Assembly: GCF_001553785.1 (NCBI RefSeq)
Contig: NZ_LOJP01000001.1
Coordinates: 4,000,356 to 4,064,355, forward strand
Length of the DNA: 64,000 bases
From: Actinoplanes sp. TFC3
GTDB taxonomy: Bacteria > Actinomycetota > Actinomycetes > Mycobacteriales > Micromonosporaceae
Direction: 5' to 3'
The stretch's first letter is position 1. Each line of letters begins with the position of its first letter. Position numbers and translations under genes: made by a program. The notes under the pieces are model-generated. The model worked only from the letters and a program-made list of their open reading frames with translations, was not told the DNA's origin and ran no database searches. Of this stretch, positions 25,482 through 35,912 are shown piece after piece.

Positions 25482-26333
25482 ATGAGGCAACGCGCTCTGT
25501 CCTTGTTGATCATGGGCATCATCCTTGGCGGCAGCACCGCGGGATGCGCAGGCGCAAGTGCGGACACGAGAAAGCCGGTTGACCGCCTGGCCGAGGCACG
25601 CGTCGCACTGGCTGGATCGACAACCCAAGCCGGCGTTCTGGTAGCCGGCACCGATCCCACGTTCGAGCCGATGACCTTCAAGCAGGGCGCTGCCTATACC
25701 GGGCTCGATGTCGAGTTGACCGAGGCCATTGCGGCGAAACTCGGGCTGCGCGTCATCTGGCGGACCGTATCGTTCGGGGATCTGCTGGATCAGGTGCAGA
25801 ACCACACGATCGACATGTCCATCTCCTCGATGTTCGACCGTGCGGAACGCCAGCAGAAGGCCGACTTCGTCAATTACCTCAACGCCGGCACCTCCATCGT
25901 TGTGGCCAAGGGCATCGGCGACATCGGCGGGATGAGCGGACTGTGCGGACGGCGGGTGGCGGTCCAGCCCGACACGGTCTATGTCGACATGGTCTCGGCT
26001 CAAGCGAGCAAATGCCCGGGAAAGCCACTTTCGCTCGTACGCTCGGACACCCCGTCGGCCGCGGTGGCGAACAAGACGGCCGATGCGGCGCTCAACGACT
26101 TTCCCATCGCTGCCCTCGACGTCCAGAAAAACCAGGGCATCGAACTGTCCGGACCCCAGATCGAGGCGATCCCGTACGGCATCGGCGTGGCCAAGGACCG
26201 CAAGGCGCTGACCTCAGCAGTGCAGACCGCGCTCTACGCCGTCATCAACGACGGCACCTACGATGCGCTGCTGACCAAGTGGAAGGTCACCGAGGGCGCC
26301 TTGCGCACCGGCGCCATCAACGGCGGCGCTTAG
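25482..26333 (+). CDS. Amino-acid-type (family 3) substrate-binding lipoprotein
   Basis: 283 residues. Signal peptide with lipobox STAGC (Cys22). The body is a SBP_bac_3 domain (GTDPTFEPMTF... GLDVELTEAIAAKLGLRV... DMSISSMFDRAERQQKADFVNYL), typical of polar amino-acid or opine receptors. No permease or ATPase gene is adjacent, so it is an orphan receptor, perhaps serving a distant transporter or the divergent chemoreceptor. Start ATG 25482. Confidence 0.88.
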   Translation: MRQRALSLLIMGIILGGSTAGCAGASADTRKPVDRLAEARVALAGSTTQAGVLVAGTDPTFEPMTFKQGAAYTGLDVELTEAIAAKLGLRVIWRTVSFGDLLDQVQNHTIDMSISSMFDRAERQQKADFVNYLNAGTSIVVAKGIGDIGGMSGLCGRRVAVQPDTVYVDMVSAQASKCPGKPLSLVRSDTPSAAVANKTADAALNDFPIAALDVQKNQGIELSGPQIEAIPYGIGVAKDRKALTSAVQTALYAVINDGTYDALLTKWKVTEGALRTGAINGGA

Positions 26334-26338
26334 CGCAT

Positions 26339-26356
26339 GGTGTGGGCACCCACACC
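26339..26356. terminator. Possible terminator palindrome
   Basis: GGTGTGGG and CCCACACC form an 8-bp palindrome separated by only two bases, 6 nt past the stop of the binding-protein gene and ahead of the convergent hydrolase gene end. The effective loop would open the inner pairs. No T-run. Confidence 0.4.
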
Positions 26357-26401
26357 CGGCGAGCCCCGGCCACTGCTGGCGGCGGACCTCCGGCACTGGC
26401 G

Positions 26402-27100
26402 TCACACCAGGCCGGCCAGGATGCCGGCCATGGTTCCCGGCTGCGAGAGGAACGGGTGGTGGCCTGCCTGCACCTGCACTACCTTGCCGGCCCGGCGGGA
26501 AAACTCGCGTTGGGCCGCGGCCGGCGTTCCCCGGTCGTCGGCGCACACCACGTAGGTTGTGGGCCGGTCATGCCATGCCACCTGGTGGACCGGCTGCTGG
26601 GTGACGGCGATCGTCTGCCGAACCAAGCGGGTCGCGCCCTCGCGGGTCAGCTCCGGTGAGCAATCCTGCATGAAGGTCTCGGCGAACAACTCCGGTACCG
26701 CGCCGAACGTCCCGCCTTCGGGGTCGAAGTCGAGAAACGGCGGGGGCTCGGGCGCGCCGAACGTCGACAGCGACTCGCCGGGCTCCGGCAGGTAGCTCGA
26801 CACGAACATCATGTGGTGCACCGACGCCACGCCTACCGCAGCCTCCGACGCGACAATCCCGCCGTAACTGTGCCCCACGAGCACCGTTGGCTCATCACTT
26901 CCGGCGAGCTCTGACCGTACCGCTGCGATGTCTTCGGTGAGCCCGGGACCGTGCGCCCCGGCAGCTTGATCTCCCTCACCGCAGCTCGGCAGCGCCGGCG
27001 CGACGCTGCCGATCCCGTGCTTGAGCAGCGCCTCGGCGGTCCGATGCCACCACCATTGCCCGTCCCGCACGCACGCCCCATGCACGAACACCACCCGCAT
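26402..27100 (-). CDS. Alpha/beta-hydrolase
   Basis: 232 residues from ATG 27100, which is preceded by GGAGGAGG; earlier in-frame ATGs at 27115 and 27127 lack such a site. It has a strand-oxyanion motif FVHGACVRDGQWWW, nucleophile elbow GHSYGG (Ser at about residue 86), a late acid in VVCADDRGTP and the terminal catalytic His in AGHHPFLS. It resembles small esterase/hydrolases in the 'alpha/beta hydrolase fold family' of actinobacteria. Substrate unknown. Divergently transcribed from a TetR gene that may control it. Confidence 0.88.
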   Translation of the reverse strand: MRVVFVHGACVRDGQWWWHRTAEALLKHGIGSVAPALPSCGEGDQAAGAHGPGLTEDIAAVRSELAGSDEPTVLVGHSYGGIVASEAAVGVASVHHMMFVSSYLPEPGESLSTFGAPEPPPFLDFDPEGGTFGAVPELFAETFMQDCSPELTREGATRLVRQTIAVTQQPVHQVAWHDRPTTYVVCADDRGTPAAAQREFSRRAGKVVQVQAGHHPFLSQPGTMAGILAGLV

Positions 27101-27165
27101 CCCGGCCTCCTCCATAGGTGAATACAACGTTAGACGTACCGCCAGTTACGTGAAAAAGTGGGCCA

Positions 27166-27732
27166 ATGGGCCGGCCCAGACAACCCGAGATCCGTGACCG
27201 CATCCTCGACGCCTGCGTCGACCACGCGCTCACCCACGGCCTGCCCGACCGCCTCGAGCCATTCGGGAAAGCCTCGGGCAGCTCGACCCGCATGCTGATC
27301 TACCACTTCGGCACCCGCGACGCCCTGCTCCGCGAAACCCTGCGCCGCGCACGGCAGCGCCAGCGCGAGTTCTACGGCAACCTGCTCGCCCCGCGGCCCG
27401 GCGAGCCCTATCTGAGCACCCTGCGGCACACCTGGCAGGCGATGACCGGTCCGGAAGGCCGCCCCTACTTGGCCATGTTCAGCAAGCTGCGCGAGGACGC
27501 CGAACAGCAATTGTGGCCAGGCTTCCGCCGCGAGGCGACCACCGACTGGCTGCAACCCCTCGAAGACGGCATGCGCAGCGTCGGCCGCCCCGAACTGGCC
27601 ACCCTCGTTTTGGCAGTCATCCGCGGTCTCATCATGGACATCGACGCCACCGGCGACGTAGCACGCGCCGACCGCGCCTTCGAGGACTTCCTGGCGGGTC
27701 TCACCCTCATGGTGCCGCGACAGCAGCGGTAA
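27166..27732 (+). CDS. TetR-family transcriptional regulator
   Basis: 188 residues. The N-terminal helix-turn-helix (IRDRILDACVDHALTHGL... GSSTRMLIYHFGTRDALLRETL) is a TetR DNA-binding domain, and the rest is an all-helical ligand domain. It is 65 nt from the divergent hydrolase gene, the usual layout of a local repressor-target pair. The ligand is unknown. Confidence 0.9.
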   Translation: MGRPRQPEIRDRILDACVDHALTHGLPDRLEPFGKASGSSTRMLIYHFGTRDALLRETLRRARQRQREFYGNLLAPRPGEPYLSTLRHTWQAMTGPEGRPYLAMFSKLREDAEQQLWPGFRREATTDWLQPLEDGMRSVGRPELATLVLAVIRGLIMDIDATGDVARADRAFEDFLAGLTLMVPRQQR

Positions 27733-27736
27733 AGGC

Positions 27737-27768
27737 TTGACCCTGACGCAGCGTCAACCCGCCATGCT
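27737..27768 (+). promoter_or_regulatory. MerR-type promoter/operator of the DrrAB-like operon
   Basis: TTGACC (-35, 27737-27742) is followed by a perfect 13-bp palindrome TGACGCAGCGTCA (27744-27756) and a CATGCT -10-like hexamer (27763-27768), giving an unusually long 20-bp spacer. Long spacers with a central dyad are the hallmark of MerR-activated promoters. The start codon at 27776 is only 7 nt beyond the -10, so the mRNA may be leaderless. The operon's last gene encodes a MerR protein. Confidence 0.7.
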
Positions 27769-27775
27769 GGCGCCC

Positions 27776-28555
27776 ATGAGCACCCCACCGGCTTTATCAA
27801 TAAGCACCCGAGGACTGGAGAAGTCCTTCAAGGATCTGAAGGTGCTGCAAGGCGTCGACATCGACGTCCACCGCGGGAGTATCTTCGCCCTGCTCGGCTC
27901 GAACGGCGCCGGCAAGACGACCCTGGTCAAAATCCTCTGCACTCTGCTCAAGGCCGACGCCGGCACCGCGCAGGTCAACGGCTTCGACGTGGCGACGCAG
28001 GCCGCCGACGTGCGCCAGTCGATCAGCCTCACCGGCCAGTTCGCGGCGGTGGACGAAATCCTGAGCGGCCGGGAGAACCTCATCATGGTCGCCCGGCTGC
28101 GACACCTGAAGGGCCCCGGCACCATCGCGGACGACCTGCTGCAGCGCTTCTCTCTGACCGAGGCAGGCTCGCGCCGGGTTGCCACGTACTCCGGGGGCAT
28201 GCGCCGGCGGCTTGACATCGCGATGAGCCTGATCGGGGACCCGCCGGTCATCTTCCTGGACGAGCCGACCACCGGCCTGGATCCGCAGGCGCGCCTCGAG
28301 GTCTGGCGGGCTGTCAAAGAGCTGGCCGCGGGCGGTACGACAGTGCTGCTCACCACCCAGTACCTCGATGAGGCAGAGCACCTCGCCGACCGCATCGCGA
28401 TCCTGCGCGAGGGCCGGATCATCGTCAACGGCACCCTTGACGAGCTGAAACGGCTCCTGCCCCCGGCCAAGGTCGAGTACGTCGAGAAGCAGCCCACCCT
28501 CGAGGACGTTTTCCTGACCCTGGTCGCCACGAGCACGGACGGACAACCACGATGA
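27776..28555 (+). CDS. DrrA-like ABC exporter ATP-binding protein
   Basis: 259 residues. Walker A GSNGAGKTT (about residues 39-47), Q-loop (SLTGQFAAVDEIL), signature YSGGMRRRLDIAMSL, Walker B IFLDEPTTGLDP and the H-loop replaced by TTQYLDEAE (Gln in the usual His position, as in DrrA-type ATPases). The C-terminal extension matches daunorubicin-resistance ATPases. ATG 27776 follows a MerR-type promoter directly; its stop overlaps the permease ATG by 4 nt. Confidence 0.92.
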   Translation: MSTPPALSISTRGLEKSFKDLKVLQGVDIDVHRGSIFALLGSNGAGKTTLVKILCTLLKADAGTAQVNGFDVATQAADVRQSISLTGQFAAVDEILSGRENLIMVARLRHLKGPGTIADDLLQRFSLTEAGSRRVATYSGGMRRRLDIAMSLIGDPPVIFLDEPTTGLDPQARLEVWRAVKELAAGGTTVLLTTQYLDEAEHLADRIAILREGRIIVNGTLDELKRLLPPAKVEYVEKQPTLEDVFLTLVATSTDGQPR

Positions 28556-29313
28556 CCAAGCATTTCCTCGGCGACACCGCCGTTCTGCTGGGCCGATCGC
28601 TGCGCCACATCGCCCGCAGCCCCGACACCATCATCACCACAGTGGTGACCCCGATCGCCATGCTGCTGCTCTTCGTCTACGTCCTCGGCGGCGCGATCCA
28701 GACCGGGACCGGCTCGTACGTGAACTACCTGCTGCCCGGCATCCTGCTCATCACGGTTGCCTCGGGCATCTCCTACACCGCCTACCGGCTGTTCCTGGAC
28801 CTGCAGGGTGGCATCTTCGAGCGCTTCCAGTCGATGCCCATCGCTCGGGCCGCCGTGCTGTGGGCGCACGTACTGACCTCGCTGGTGGCCAACCTGATCT
28901 CGCTGGTCGTGGTCCTGCTGGTCGCCCTGGCGATGGGTTTCCGCTCGGGCATGGGCGTGCTGGGCTGGCTCGCGGTGACGGGCATTCTCACCTTGTTCAT
29001 TCTGGCGCTGACCTGGCTTGCTGTGATTCCCGGGCTCACTGCCAGTTCGGTGGACGGCGCGAGCGCTTTCGCGTACCCGCTGATCTTCTTGCCGTTCGTC
29101 AGTTCGGCCTTTGTGCCGACCGCCTCCATGCCGGGCCCGGTCCGTGCGTTCGCCGAGAACCAGCCGGTGACCTCCATCGTCAACACCCTGCGGGCCCTTT
29201 TCACCGAGCAGCCGGTGGGCTCCGGCATCTGGACCGCTCTCGCCTGGTGCATTGGCCTTCTTGTCGTGGCCTGCGCGCTCGCCGGTCTCACCTATCGCCG
29301 CCGCGTCGGCTGA
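28552..29313 (+). CDS. DrrB-like ABC-2 type exporter permease
   Basis: 253 residues with six predicted transmembrane segments and the ABC-2 signature region FLPFVSSAFVPTASMPGPVRAFAENQPVT, characteristic of DrrB/antibiotic-efflux permeases. Coupled to the ATPase gene by ATGA overlap and followed after 14 nt by the MerR regulator gene. Presumably exports a hydrophobic drug or metabolite. Confidence 0.92.
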   Translation: MTKHFLGDTAVLLGRSLRHIARSPDTIITTVVTPIAMLLLFVYVLGGAIQTGTGSYVNYLLPGILLITVASGISYTAYRLFLDLQGGIFERFQSMPIARAAVLWAHVLTSLVANLISLVVVLLVALAMGFRSGMGVLGWLAVTGILTLFILALTWLAVIPGLTASSVDGASAFAYPLIFLPFVSSAFVPTASMPGPVRAFAENQPVTSIVNTLRALFTEQPVGSGIWTALAWCIGLLVVACALAGLTYRRRVG

Positions 29314-29327
29314 GCCAGGATCAGAGG

Positions 29328-30086
29328 ATGCTGACGATCGGGCAACTGGCTGCTTACGCCGGCGTCACGGTGCGGGCGGTGCGGCACTACCACCAGATCG
29401 GCCTGCTGCCGGAGCCGGACCGGGATGCCTCAGGATATCGACGGTACGGCGCCCCGGCCGTGGTGTCGCTCATCAAGATCCGCACCCTGACCGACGCCGG
29501 CGTACCGCTGTCGCAGGTTGCCCGGATGCTCGAGGCTGATCCGCCGGCCTTCGCTGAAGCTGTGCAGCGGATCGACTCGGACCTGCGTGACGCGATCGAC
29601 CGGCTGCAGGCCAGCCGTGCGCAGGTCGCGAAGCTGACCGCCGGGGACAGTCTGGTGCTGCCGGCGCCGGTGGTCGCGTACCTCGACCGGCTCCGCGAGA
29701 TCGGAACTTCCGAGCGGATGATGGAGGGCGAGCGGGACGGGTGGATCCTGGTCGCAGCGCGCTGGCCCGACAAGGTCATCGAATGGATGCCGAGCAAGAT
29801 CGCACAGCTCGACGACCCGCGGATCGTCCGGCTCTACCAGGTGCTCTCGCAGCTCATGGAAAACGGCGAGATGAACAACACCCTCGCGGCGGAGGCCGTC
29901 GACATCATGGTCGAGTTCGCCGAGGAGGCGGAAGCGGCGGGCGAGCCGATCCCCGGCGACGACACATCATTTGCCCTGCTCGACGATCTTGCCGACGCCT
30001 CCGACAAGCGAGCCGAGTTGCTCCGCGACATGATGCGCGAACGCGGCTGGGACGGCTGGACCCGGATGCAGCGGGTACCGCGGTGA
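29328..30086 (+). CDS. MerR-family regulator of the ABC exporter operon
   Basis: 252 residues. N-terminal MerR winged helix (LTIGQLAAYAGVTVRAVRHYHQIGLLPEPDRDASGYRRY), the dimerisation helix, then a ~130-residue C-terminal domain with no recognised ligand fold and no Cys metal site, so a drug-type or unknown inducer is likely. Start ATG 29328 after AGAGG. It is the last gene of the operon, and the MerR-type promoter at 27737-27768 is the obvious target, giving positive autoregulation by drug efflux inducer. Confidence 0.9.
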   Translation: MLTIGQLAAYAGVTVRAVRHYHQIGLLPEPDRDASGYRRYGAPAVVSLIKIRTLTDAGVPLSQVARMLEADPPAFAEAVQRIDSDLRDAIDRLQASRAQVAKLTAGDSLVLPAPVVAYLDRLREIGTSERMMEGERDGWILVAARWPDKVIEWMPSKIAQLDDPRIVRLYQVLSQLMENGEMNNTLAAEAVDIMVEFAEEAEAAGEPIPGDDTSFALLDDLADASDKRAELLRDMMRERGWDGWTRMQRVPR

Positions 30087-30185
30087 GGACAGCAGGTTGA
30101 ACGCTCACGGGTGACGCGGTCGAACGGAGACGGCCGGCTTCCCCGGGAGATCACGCGGGTGAACGCGGATCGTCAACCGTGGGTA

Positions 30186-30214
30186 GCCGGCCGCCACCAA
30201 GCCCGGCGGCCGGC
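30186..30214. terminator. Bidirectional hairpin between merR and cold-shock gene
   Basis: GCCGGCCGCC (30186-30195) and GGCGGCCGGC (30205-30214) form a perfect 10-bp stem with a 9-nt loop between the convergent ends at 30086 and 30240. No T-run, as is common in high-GC actinobacteria. Confidence 0.65.
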
Positions 30215-30239
30215 GAACCGGGGCGCCAGGCCGTCGGGG

Positions 30240-30443
30240 TTACAGCGGGCGGATGTTCGCCGCCTGCAGGCCCTTGGCGCCCTGCTCGACGTCGAACTCG
30301 ACCCGCTGGTTCTCCTCAAGAGTGCGGAAGCCCGACGTCGCGATCGCCGAGAAGTGCGCGAACACGTCGGCGCCGCCGTCATCCTGGGTGATGAAGCCGA
30401 AGCCCTTGTCGCCGTTGAACCACTTGACGGTTCCGGTGGCCAT
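30240..30443 (-). CDS. Cold-shock domain protein (CspA family)
   Basis: 67 residues, the usual length. Single OB-fold with RNP1 KGFGFI and RNP2 VFAHF, start MATGTVKWFN. It binds single-stranded RNA/DNA and acts as an RNA chaperone. A strong AGGAG site lies seven nt before the ATG. Monocistronic, isolated from its upstream neighbour by the terminator at 30520-30560. Confidence 0.97.
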   Translation of the reverse strand: MATGTVKWFNGDKGFGFITQDDGGADVFAHFSAIATSGFRTLEENQRVEFDVEQGAKGLQAANIRPL

Positions 30444-30519
30444 GTTTTCTCCTGTCGACTCGTGAGCTGACGCGGTGTGCGCCAGCTCGCGTCGCCGCGC
30501 TGATCACCGTGTACTGACG

Positions 30520-30560
30520 AAACAAAAAACGCCTGAACGGGGCTGAGACCCATCAGGCGT
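30520..30560 (-). terminator. Intrinsic terminator with T-run after the NLP gene
   Basis: On the minus strand ACGCCTGA and TCAGGCGT (30529-30536 / 30553-30560) pair as an 8-bp stem. An inner GGG/CCC adds to it, and the stem is followed by a T-rich run (TTTTTTG). It terminates the leftward gene ending at 30625 and shields the cold-shock gene. Confidence 0.85.
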
Positions 30561-30624
30561 CGAGAAACGTCCAAGGAAATCAAAACTGCAACGCCACCAA
30601 CTTAGCACGCCCGGCGGGCGGGCT

Positions 30625-31497
30625 TCAGCCGGGCAGTTCTCCGCAGAGATTGTCGGCCACGGCGGCCGGGTTGCTGGTGGCACTGCCCCACGCCGCAGCG
30701 TTGTCCTTGAACTTCTCGTAGAGGTCACCGCCCGGTGCCACCTCGACGAGGCCGGCGCCCTGATCGGCCCAGACCGGGTAGTCGCCATGGCGGTACTCCA
30801 GGTCCGTGTACGACGACAGGACGTCCTTGAGCCCGCCCTCGTCGTTGAACATGGCGTGGCTGGCAAAGCCCACGAAGATGCGGGGGAACGCCAACCCGGT
30901 TCCCGCCGTGACGCGGTCGGCGTCCAAGCTCTGCACCTCCTCCCAGGCCCGGACGTGGAACGTCTTGTGGGAGCTCAGGTACAAGGTGTTCCGGCTCCAG
31001 GTGTCCCCCTCGCGCATCCATTTCACGATGACGCGCTCGAAATCATGCCGGTGCCCGGACGGCTGGAAGGCATCCAAAGCCTGATAAATGGTGTACGACA
31101 CCCGCACGTCGTTGTTACCGGCGTCGTCACACATCTTGGCGGTGTAGTAGGTGGGGAACGGGGCGCCGTGCGGGGCGCACCCGCTGTCGCTGTCGGGCCA
31201 GTTGTGCGGCTCCACCCCGGCGGCGGGAGTTCCATCGGCGTCAAAGGCCGCCTGCGGCCAGCAGGGATCGTTGTTGTTGGCGCGCGGGAAGTTCCATTGA
31301 GGTGCCGACGAGCGCACCATCTCGTCCAGCGACAACCCACTTGCCGGGGTGGCCTGCTCACTAGCTGATGCCTGGGACATGCCGGATACGAGCGCGCCCA
31401 TGAGCAGAGCAACGGACAAGGACGCAATCACAGTGGTACGAACAGGGCGCTGCACGCTGGACCTTCCATGAACTCTCAGTGATCGACGTGAGTGCAT
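30625..31497 (-). CDS. Secreted NPP1/Nep1-like protein (NLP)
   Basis: 290 residues. N-terminal signal peptide (about residues 1-46, cleavage near ASASEQ). NPP1 domain over residues ~60-285 with the heptapeptide as GHRHDFE at 148-154 (canonical GHRHDWE, Trp replaced by Phe). His149, Asp152 and Glu154 of the metal site are kept. NLPs from microbes bind plant sphingolipids and can permeabilise membranes; others are non-toxic. Cys residues at ~79, 107 and 123 suggest disulphides. Own intrinsic terminator downstream. Confidence 0.93.
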   Translation of the reverse strand: MHSRRSLRVHGRSSVQRPVRTTVIASLSVALLMGALVSGMSQASASEQATPASGLSLDEMVRSSAPQWNFPRANNNDPCWPQAAFDADGTPAAGVEPHNWPDSDSGCAPHGAPFPTYYTAKMCDDAGNNDVRVSYTIYQALDAFQPSGHRHDFERVIVKWMREGDTWSRNTLYLSSHKTFHVRAWEEVQSLDADRVTAGTGLAFPRIFVGFASHAMFNDEGGLKDVLSSYTDLEYRHGDYPVWADQGAGLVEVAPGGDLYEKFKDNAAAWGSATSNPAAVADNLCGELPG

Positions 31498-31599
31498 CTC
31501 CTACCCTGACCGCCCCCGGTCCAATCGTGGCTGAAGCAGCGCGCAGCAGAATTGGTTTGGATGCGAGAAACCCGCCGGCCCTCACCGCCCGCTGCACCG

Positions 31600-31775
31600 G
31601 TGCAGCACACACCGCAGGGCACGGCTTGCAGATGGGCGTTCATGCGCACGACGAGGGCCAGTTGGTGTACCCGGCGCCCTGGCCACCACCCGGGCGGGGC
31701 ACCTGGCCGAGACCCGCCCGGGCGCATACGAGCGGCTGCGCGCCGTGGCCATTGCCGAACCGGTGGAGGGTTGGC
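31600..31775 (+). pseudogene. Possible AraC-type regulator N-terminal remnant
   Basis: A short rightward stretch reads MGVHAHDEGQLVYPAP, the cupin start common in AraC-family regulators. It is followed in a shifted frame by ALATTRAGHLAETRPG. No helix-turn-helix follows, and the stretch runs into the transaldolase 3' end. It appears to be a frameshifted and truncated leftover. The assignment is tentative because of its length. Confidence 0.4.
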
Positions 31776-32876
31776 TCAGCTCTTGTCCTCCAGCTCCGAA
31801 CGGACCGAGTCGGTAAGGTCGTTCCACGAGTCGACAAACTTCTGAATGCCCTCGTCCTCGATGGTGGTGAACACCTCGTCGAAGTCAACGCCGGCGTCGG
31901 CTACGGCCTGCAGGACCGCGGCTGCGCCCTCATAGCTCTGCTGGATGGGCTTGCCGGGGCTGCCGTGGCTGGCGTAAGCCTTCAAGGTCTTTTCCGGCAT
32001 GGTGTTGACTGTGCCCGGCGCGATGAGGCCGCTGACGTAGAGAGTGTCCGGCAGGCCGGGATTTTTCACCCCGGTCGAGGCCCACAACGGGCGCTGTGGT
32101 TGAGCACCCTGCGCCTGCAGCAAGTGCCACCTCTCGGACGAGAAGACTTCTTCGTACGCCTGATAGGCCAGTTGCGCGTTCGCCAGTGCGGCCTTGCCCT
32201 TGAGCGATGGGTCAGCACCGGCCTTGTCCAGGCGCTTGTCGACTTCGGTGTCGACGCGGGAGACAAAGAACGATGCCACCGACTCAATTCCGTCGAGTGA
32301 GCCACCGCCTCGTACCCGCTGCTCCAAGCCGGACAGGTAGGCGTCCATGACCGCCCGGTACCGCTCCACGCTGAAGATCAGCGTGACGTTGACGCTGATG
32401 CCCTGGCTGATCGACGTGGTGATCGCGGCCAGGCCTTCCTGAGTGGCCGGGATCTTGATGAACAGGTTGGGACGGTCCACCAGCCACCACAAATGCGCAG
32501 CCTCCGCTGCGGTCGCATCGGTGTCCCGCGCCACCTGCGGGGACACCTCGAGCGACACCCGGCCGTCGCGGCCGGTGCGCTGCGCCACCGGGGCGAGGAG
32601 ATCGCAGGCGTCGCGGACGTCGGCCGCGGTGATGGTCCGCAGCGCTTCCTCGACGCTCACCTTGCGTACGGCCATCGCGTGCACTTGATCGTCGTAGGAG
32701 TCCGAACCGCTGACTGCGGCCGCGAAAATGGTCGGGTTCGTGGTGACCCCAACAACCGAGTACTCATCCACCAGGGACTCAAGGTTGCCGCTGTGGATAC
32801 GGTCACGGGACAGGTCGTCCAGCCAGACGGCCACCCCAGCCTTCGACAATTCGGCCAGCTTCTCGTTCTGCGTCAT
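31776..32876 (-). CDS. tal: Transaldolase
   Basis: 366 residues from ATG 32876, preceded by GGAAGG. A longer frame beginning at 33020 overlaps transketolase and is not needed. Family motifs: VTTNPTIFAAA near residue 45, LFIKIPATQEG with the Schiff-base Lys region, GISVNVTLIFSVERY and ASTGVKNP. It transfers a dihydroxyacetone unit between sugar phosphates in the non-oxidative pentose phosphate pathway. It is 37 nt downstream of transketolase, forming a tkt-tal operon. The length matches actinobacterial Tal. Confidence 0.97.
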   Translation of the reverse strand: MTQNEKLAELSKAGVAVWLDDLSRDRIHSGNLESLVDEYSVVGVTTNPTIFAAAVSGSDSYDDQVHAMAVRKVSVEEALRTITAADVRDACDLLAPVAQRTGRDGRVSLEVSPQVARDTDATAAEAAHLWWLVDRPNLFIKIPATQEGLAAITTSISQGISVNVTLIFSVERYRAVMDAYLSGLEQRVRGGGSLDGIESVASFFVSRVDTEVDKRLDKAGADPSLKGKAALANAQLAYQAYEEVFSSERWHLLQAQGAQPQRPLWASTGVKNPGLPDTLYVSGLIAPGTVNTMPEKTLKAYASHGSPGKPIQQSYEGAAAVLQAVADAGVDFDEVFTTIEDEGIQKFVDSWNDLTDSVRSELEDKS

Positions 32877-32913
32877 GACTATGCCTTCCGGGTACGGGAT
32901 GCGATCCGTCGGT

Positions 32914-35148
<2,235 letters not shown>

Positions 35149-35297
35149 GGGTAGCGTGCTCCCTCGATGTGGGCGGTCAACGCTCTAGCCGCGCGATGGG
35201 CGATGCTTACCAGCCCCGCCTACCCCTCACCCTGGTTTGCACACCTGCACACCGAATGCCAATCTCCCCGGCACGGTCAGATGAAGCGGCAGCTACG

Positions 35298-35810
35298 TCA
35301 GCCGCGTTCCCACACGGCGACGGCGTCCCCGTCGGGTTGCGGCACCCAGCCCAGCGCTTCGGGCCGGGCCGGAGTGCCAGTGAACGTCAAAGTGAGCGAG
35401 GCGGTGCCAGTTTCGAACCGTACCGGCTTGGTCTGCTCGGCTTGGTTCTCCCAGCCCTCGGCGTCGTACAGGGTGAACATCGCCGGGTCCACAATGATCG
35501 GCCGGATGGCCGTGACCTTGAGAACGGCCGTGGCGGAGTGGGCTGACCACTTGGTCGAGGCGAGCGTCATGGTGGCTACCGGGGCGCCCTTGCGCGTGAC
35601 GGTGACAACCCGGTCATTCTGGGCAAACGCGAGTGACGCGTCGCTGTCCTTGATGGCCGGAGTGGCCTGCTTGACCACGGCCGCAGCCGACGTGGGGGCT
35701 GCCGCGGCCGGCGCCGGCTGCTGACTCGCGGCGGCGACCCCGATGGAGTTGAGCGACGCGGCAGCCGCAAAGCCAGTGACGATGATCGCTACGACGAGGG
35801 GCTTTCTCAT
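35298..35810 (-). CDS. Secreted hypothetical protein
   Basis: 170 residues with a signal peptide (MRKPLVVAIIVTGFAAAASLNSIGVAAAS), an Ala/Pro-rich linker and a ~110-residue beta-rich domain (KWSAHSATAVLKVTAIRPIIVDPAMFTLYDAEGWENQAEQ). It resembles actinobacterial secreted proteins with a DUF4352-like immunoprotective fold, but I cannot name the family with confidence. Start ATG 35810. Divergent from the lytic-enzyme-like gene. Confidence 0.78.
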   Translation of the reverse strand: MRKPLVVAIIVTGFAAAASLNSIGVAAASQQPAPAAAAPTSAAAVVKQATPAIKDSDASLAFAQNDRVVTVTRKGAPVATMTLASTKWSAHSATAVLKVTAIRPIIVDPAMFTLYDAEGWENQAEQTKPVRFETGTASLTLTFTGTPARPEALGWVPQPDGDAVAVWERG

Positions 35811-35912
35811 AGCCCATACCTTATCCGCCCCCGCCGGTTCCGCCGCCTCTGGCCAAGGGGCAGGGCGGCCGGTAACCTTCGCCGGGCTCCCACCCCCTCG
35901 GAAGGCCGGTCT

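Noticed and set aside
25392..26003. N-terminal extension of the transmembrane chemoreceptor
   Set aside because: Antisense to the binding-protein gene. A GTG at 25389-25391 followed by a typical TM1 gives the expected receptor architecture.
27754..28869. 371-codon leftward frame opposite the DrrA-like ATPase
   Set aside because: Antisense to Walker motifs; no homology on the leftward frame.
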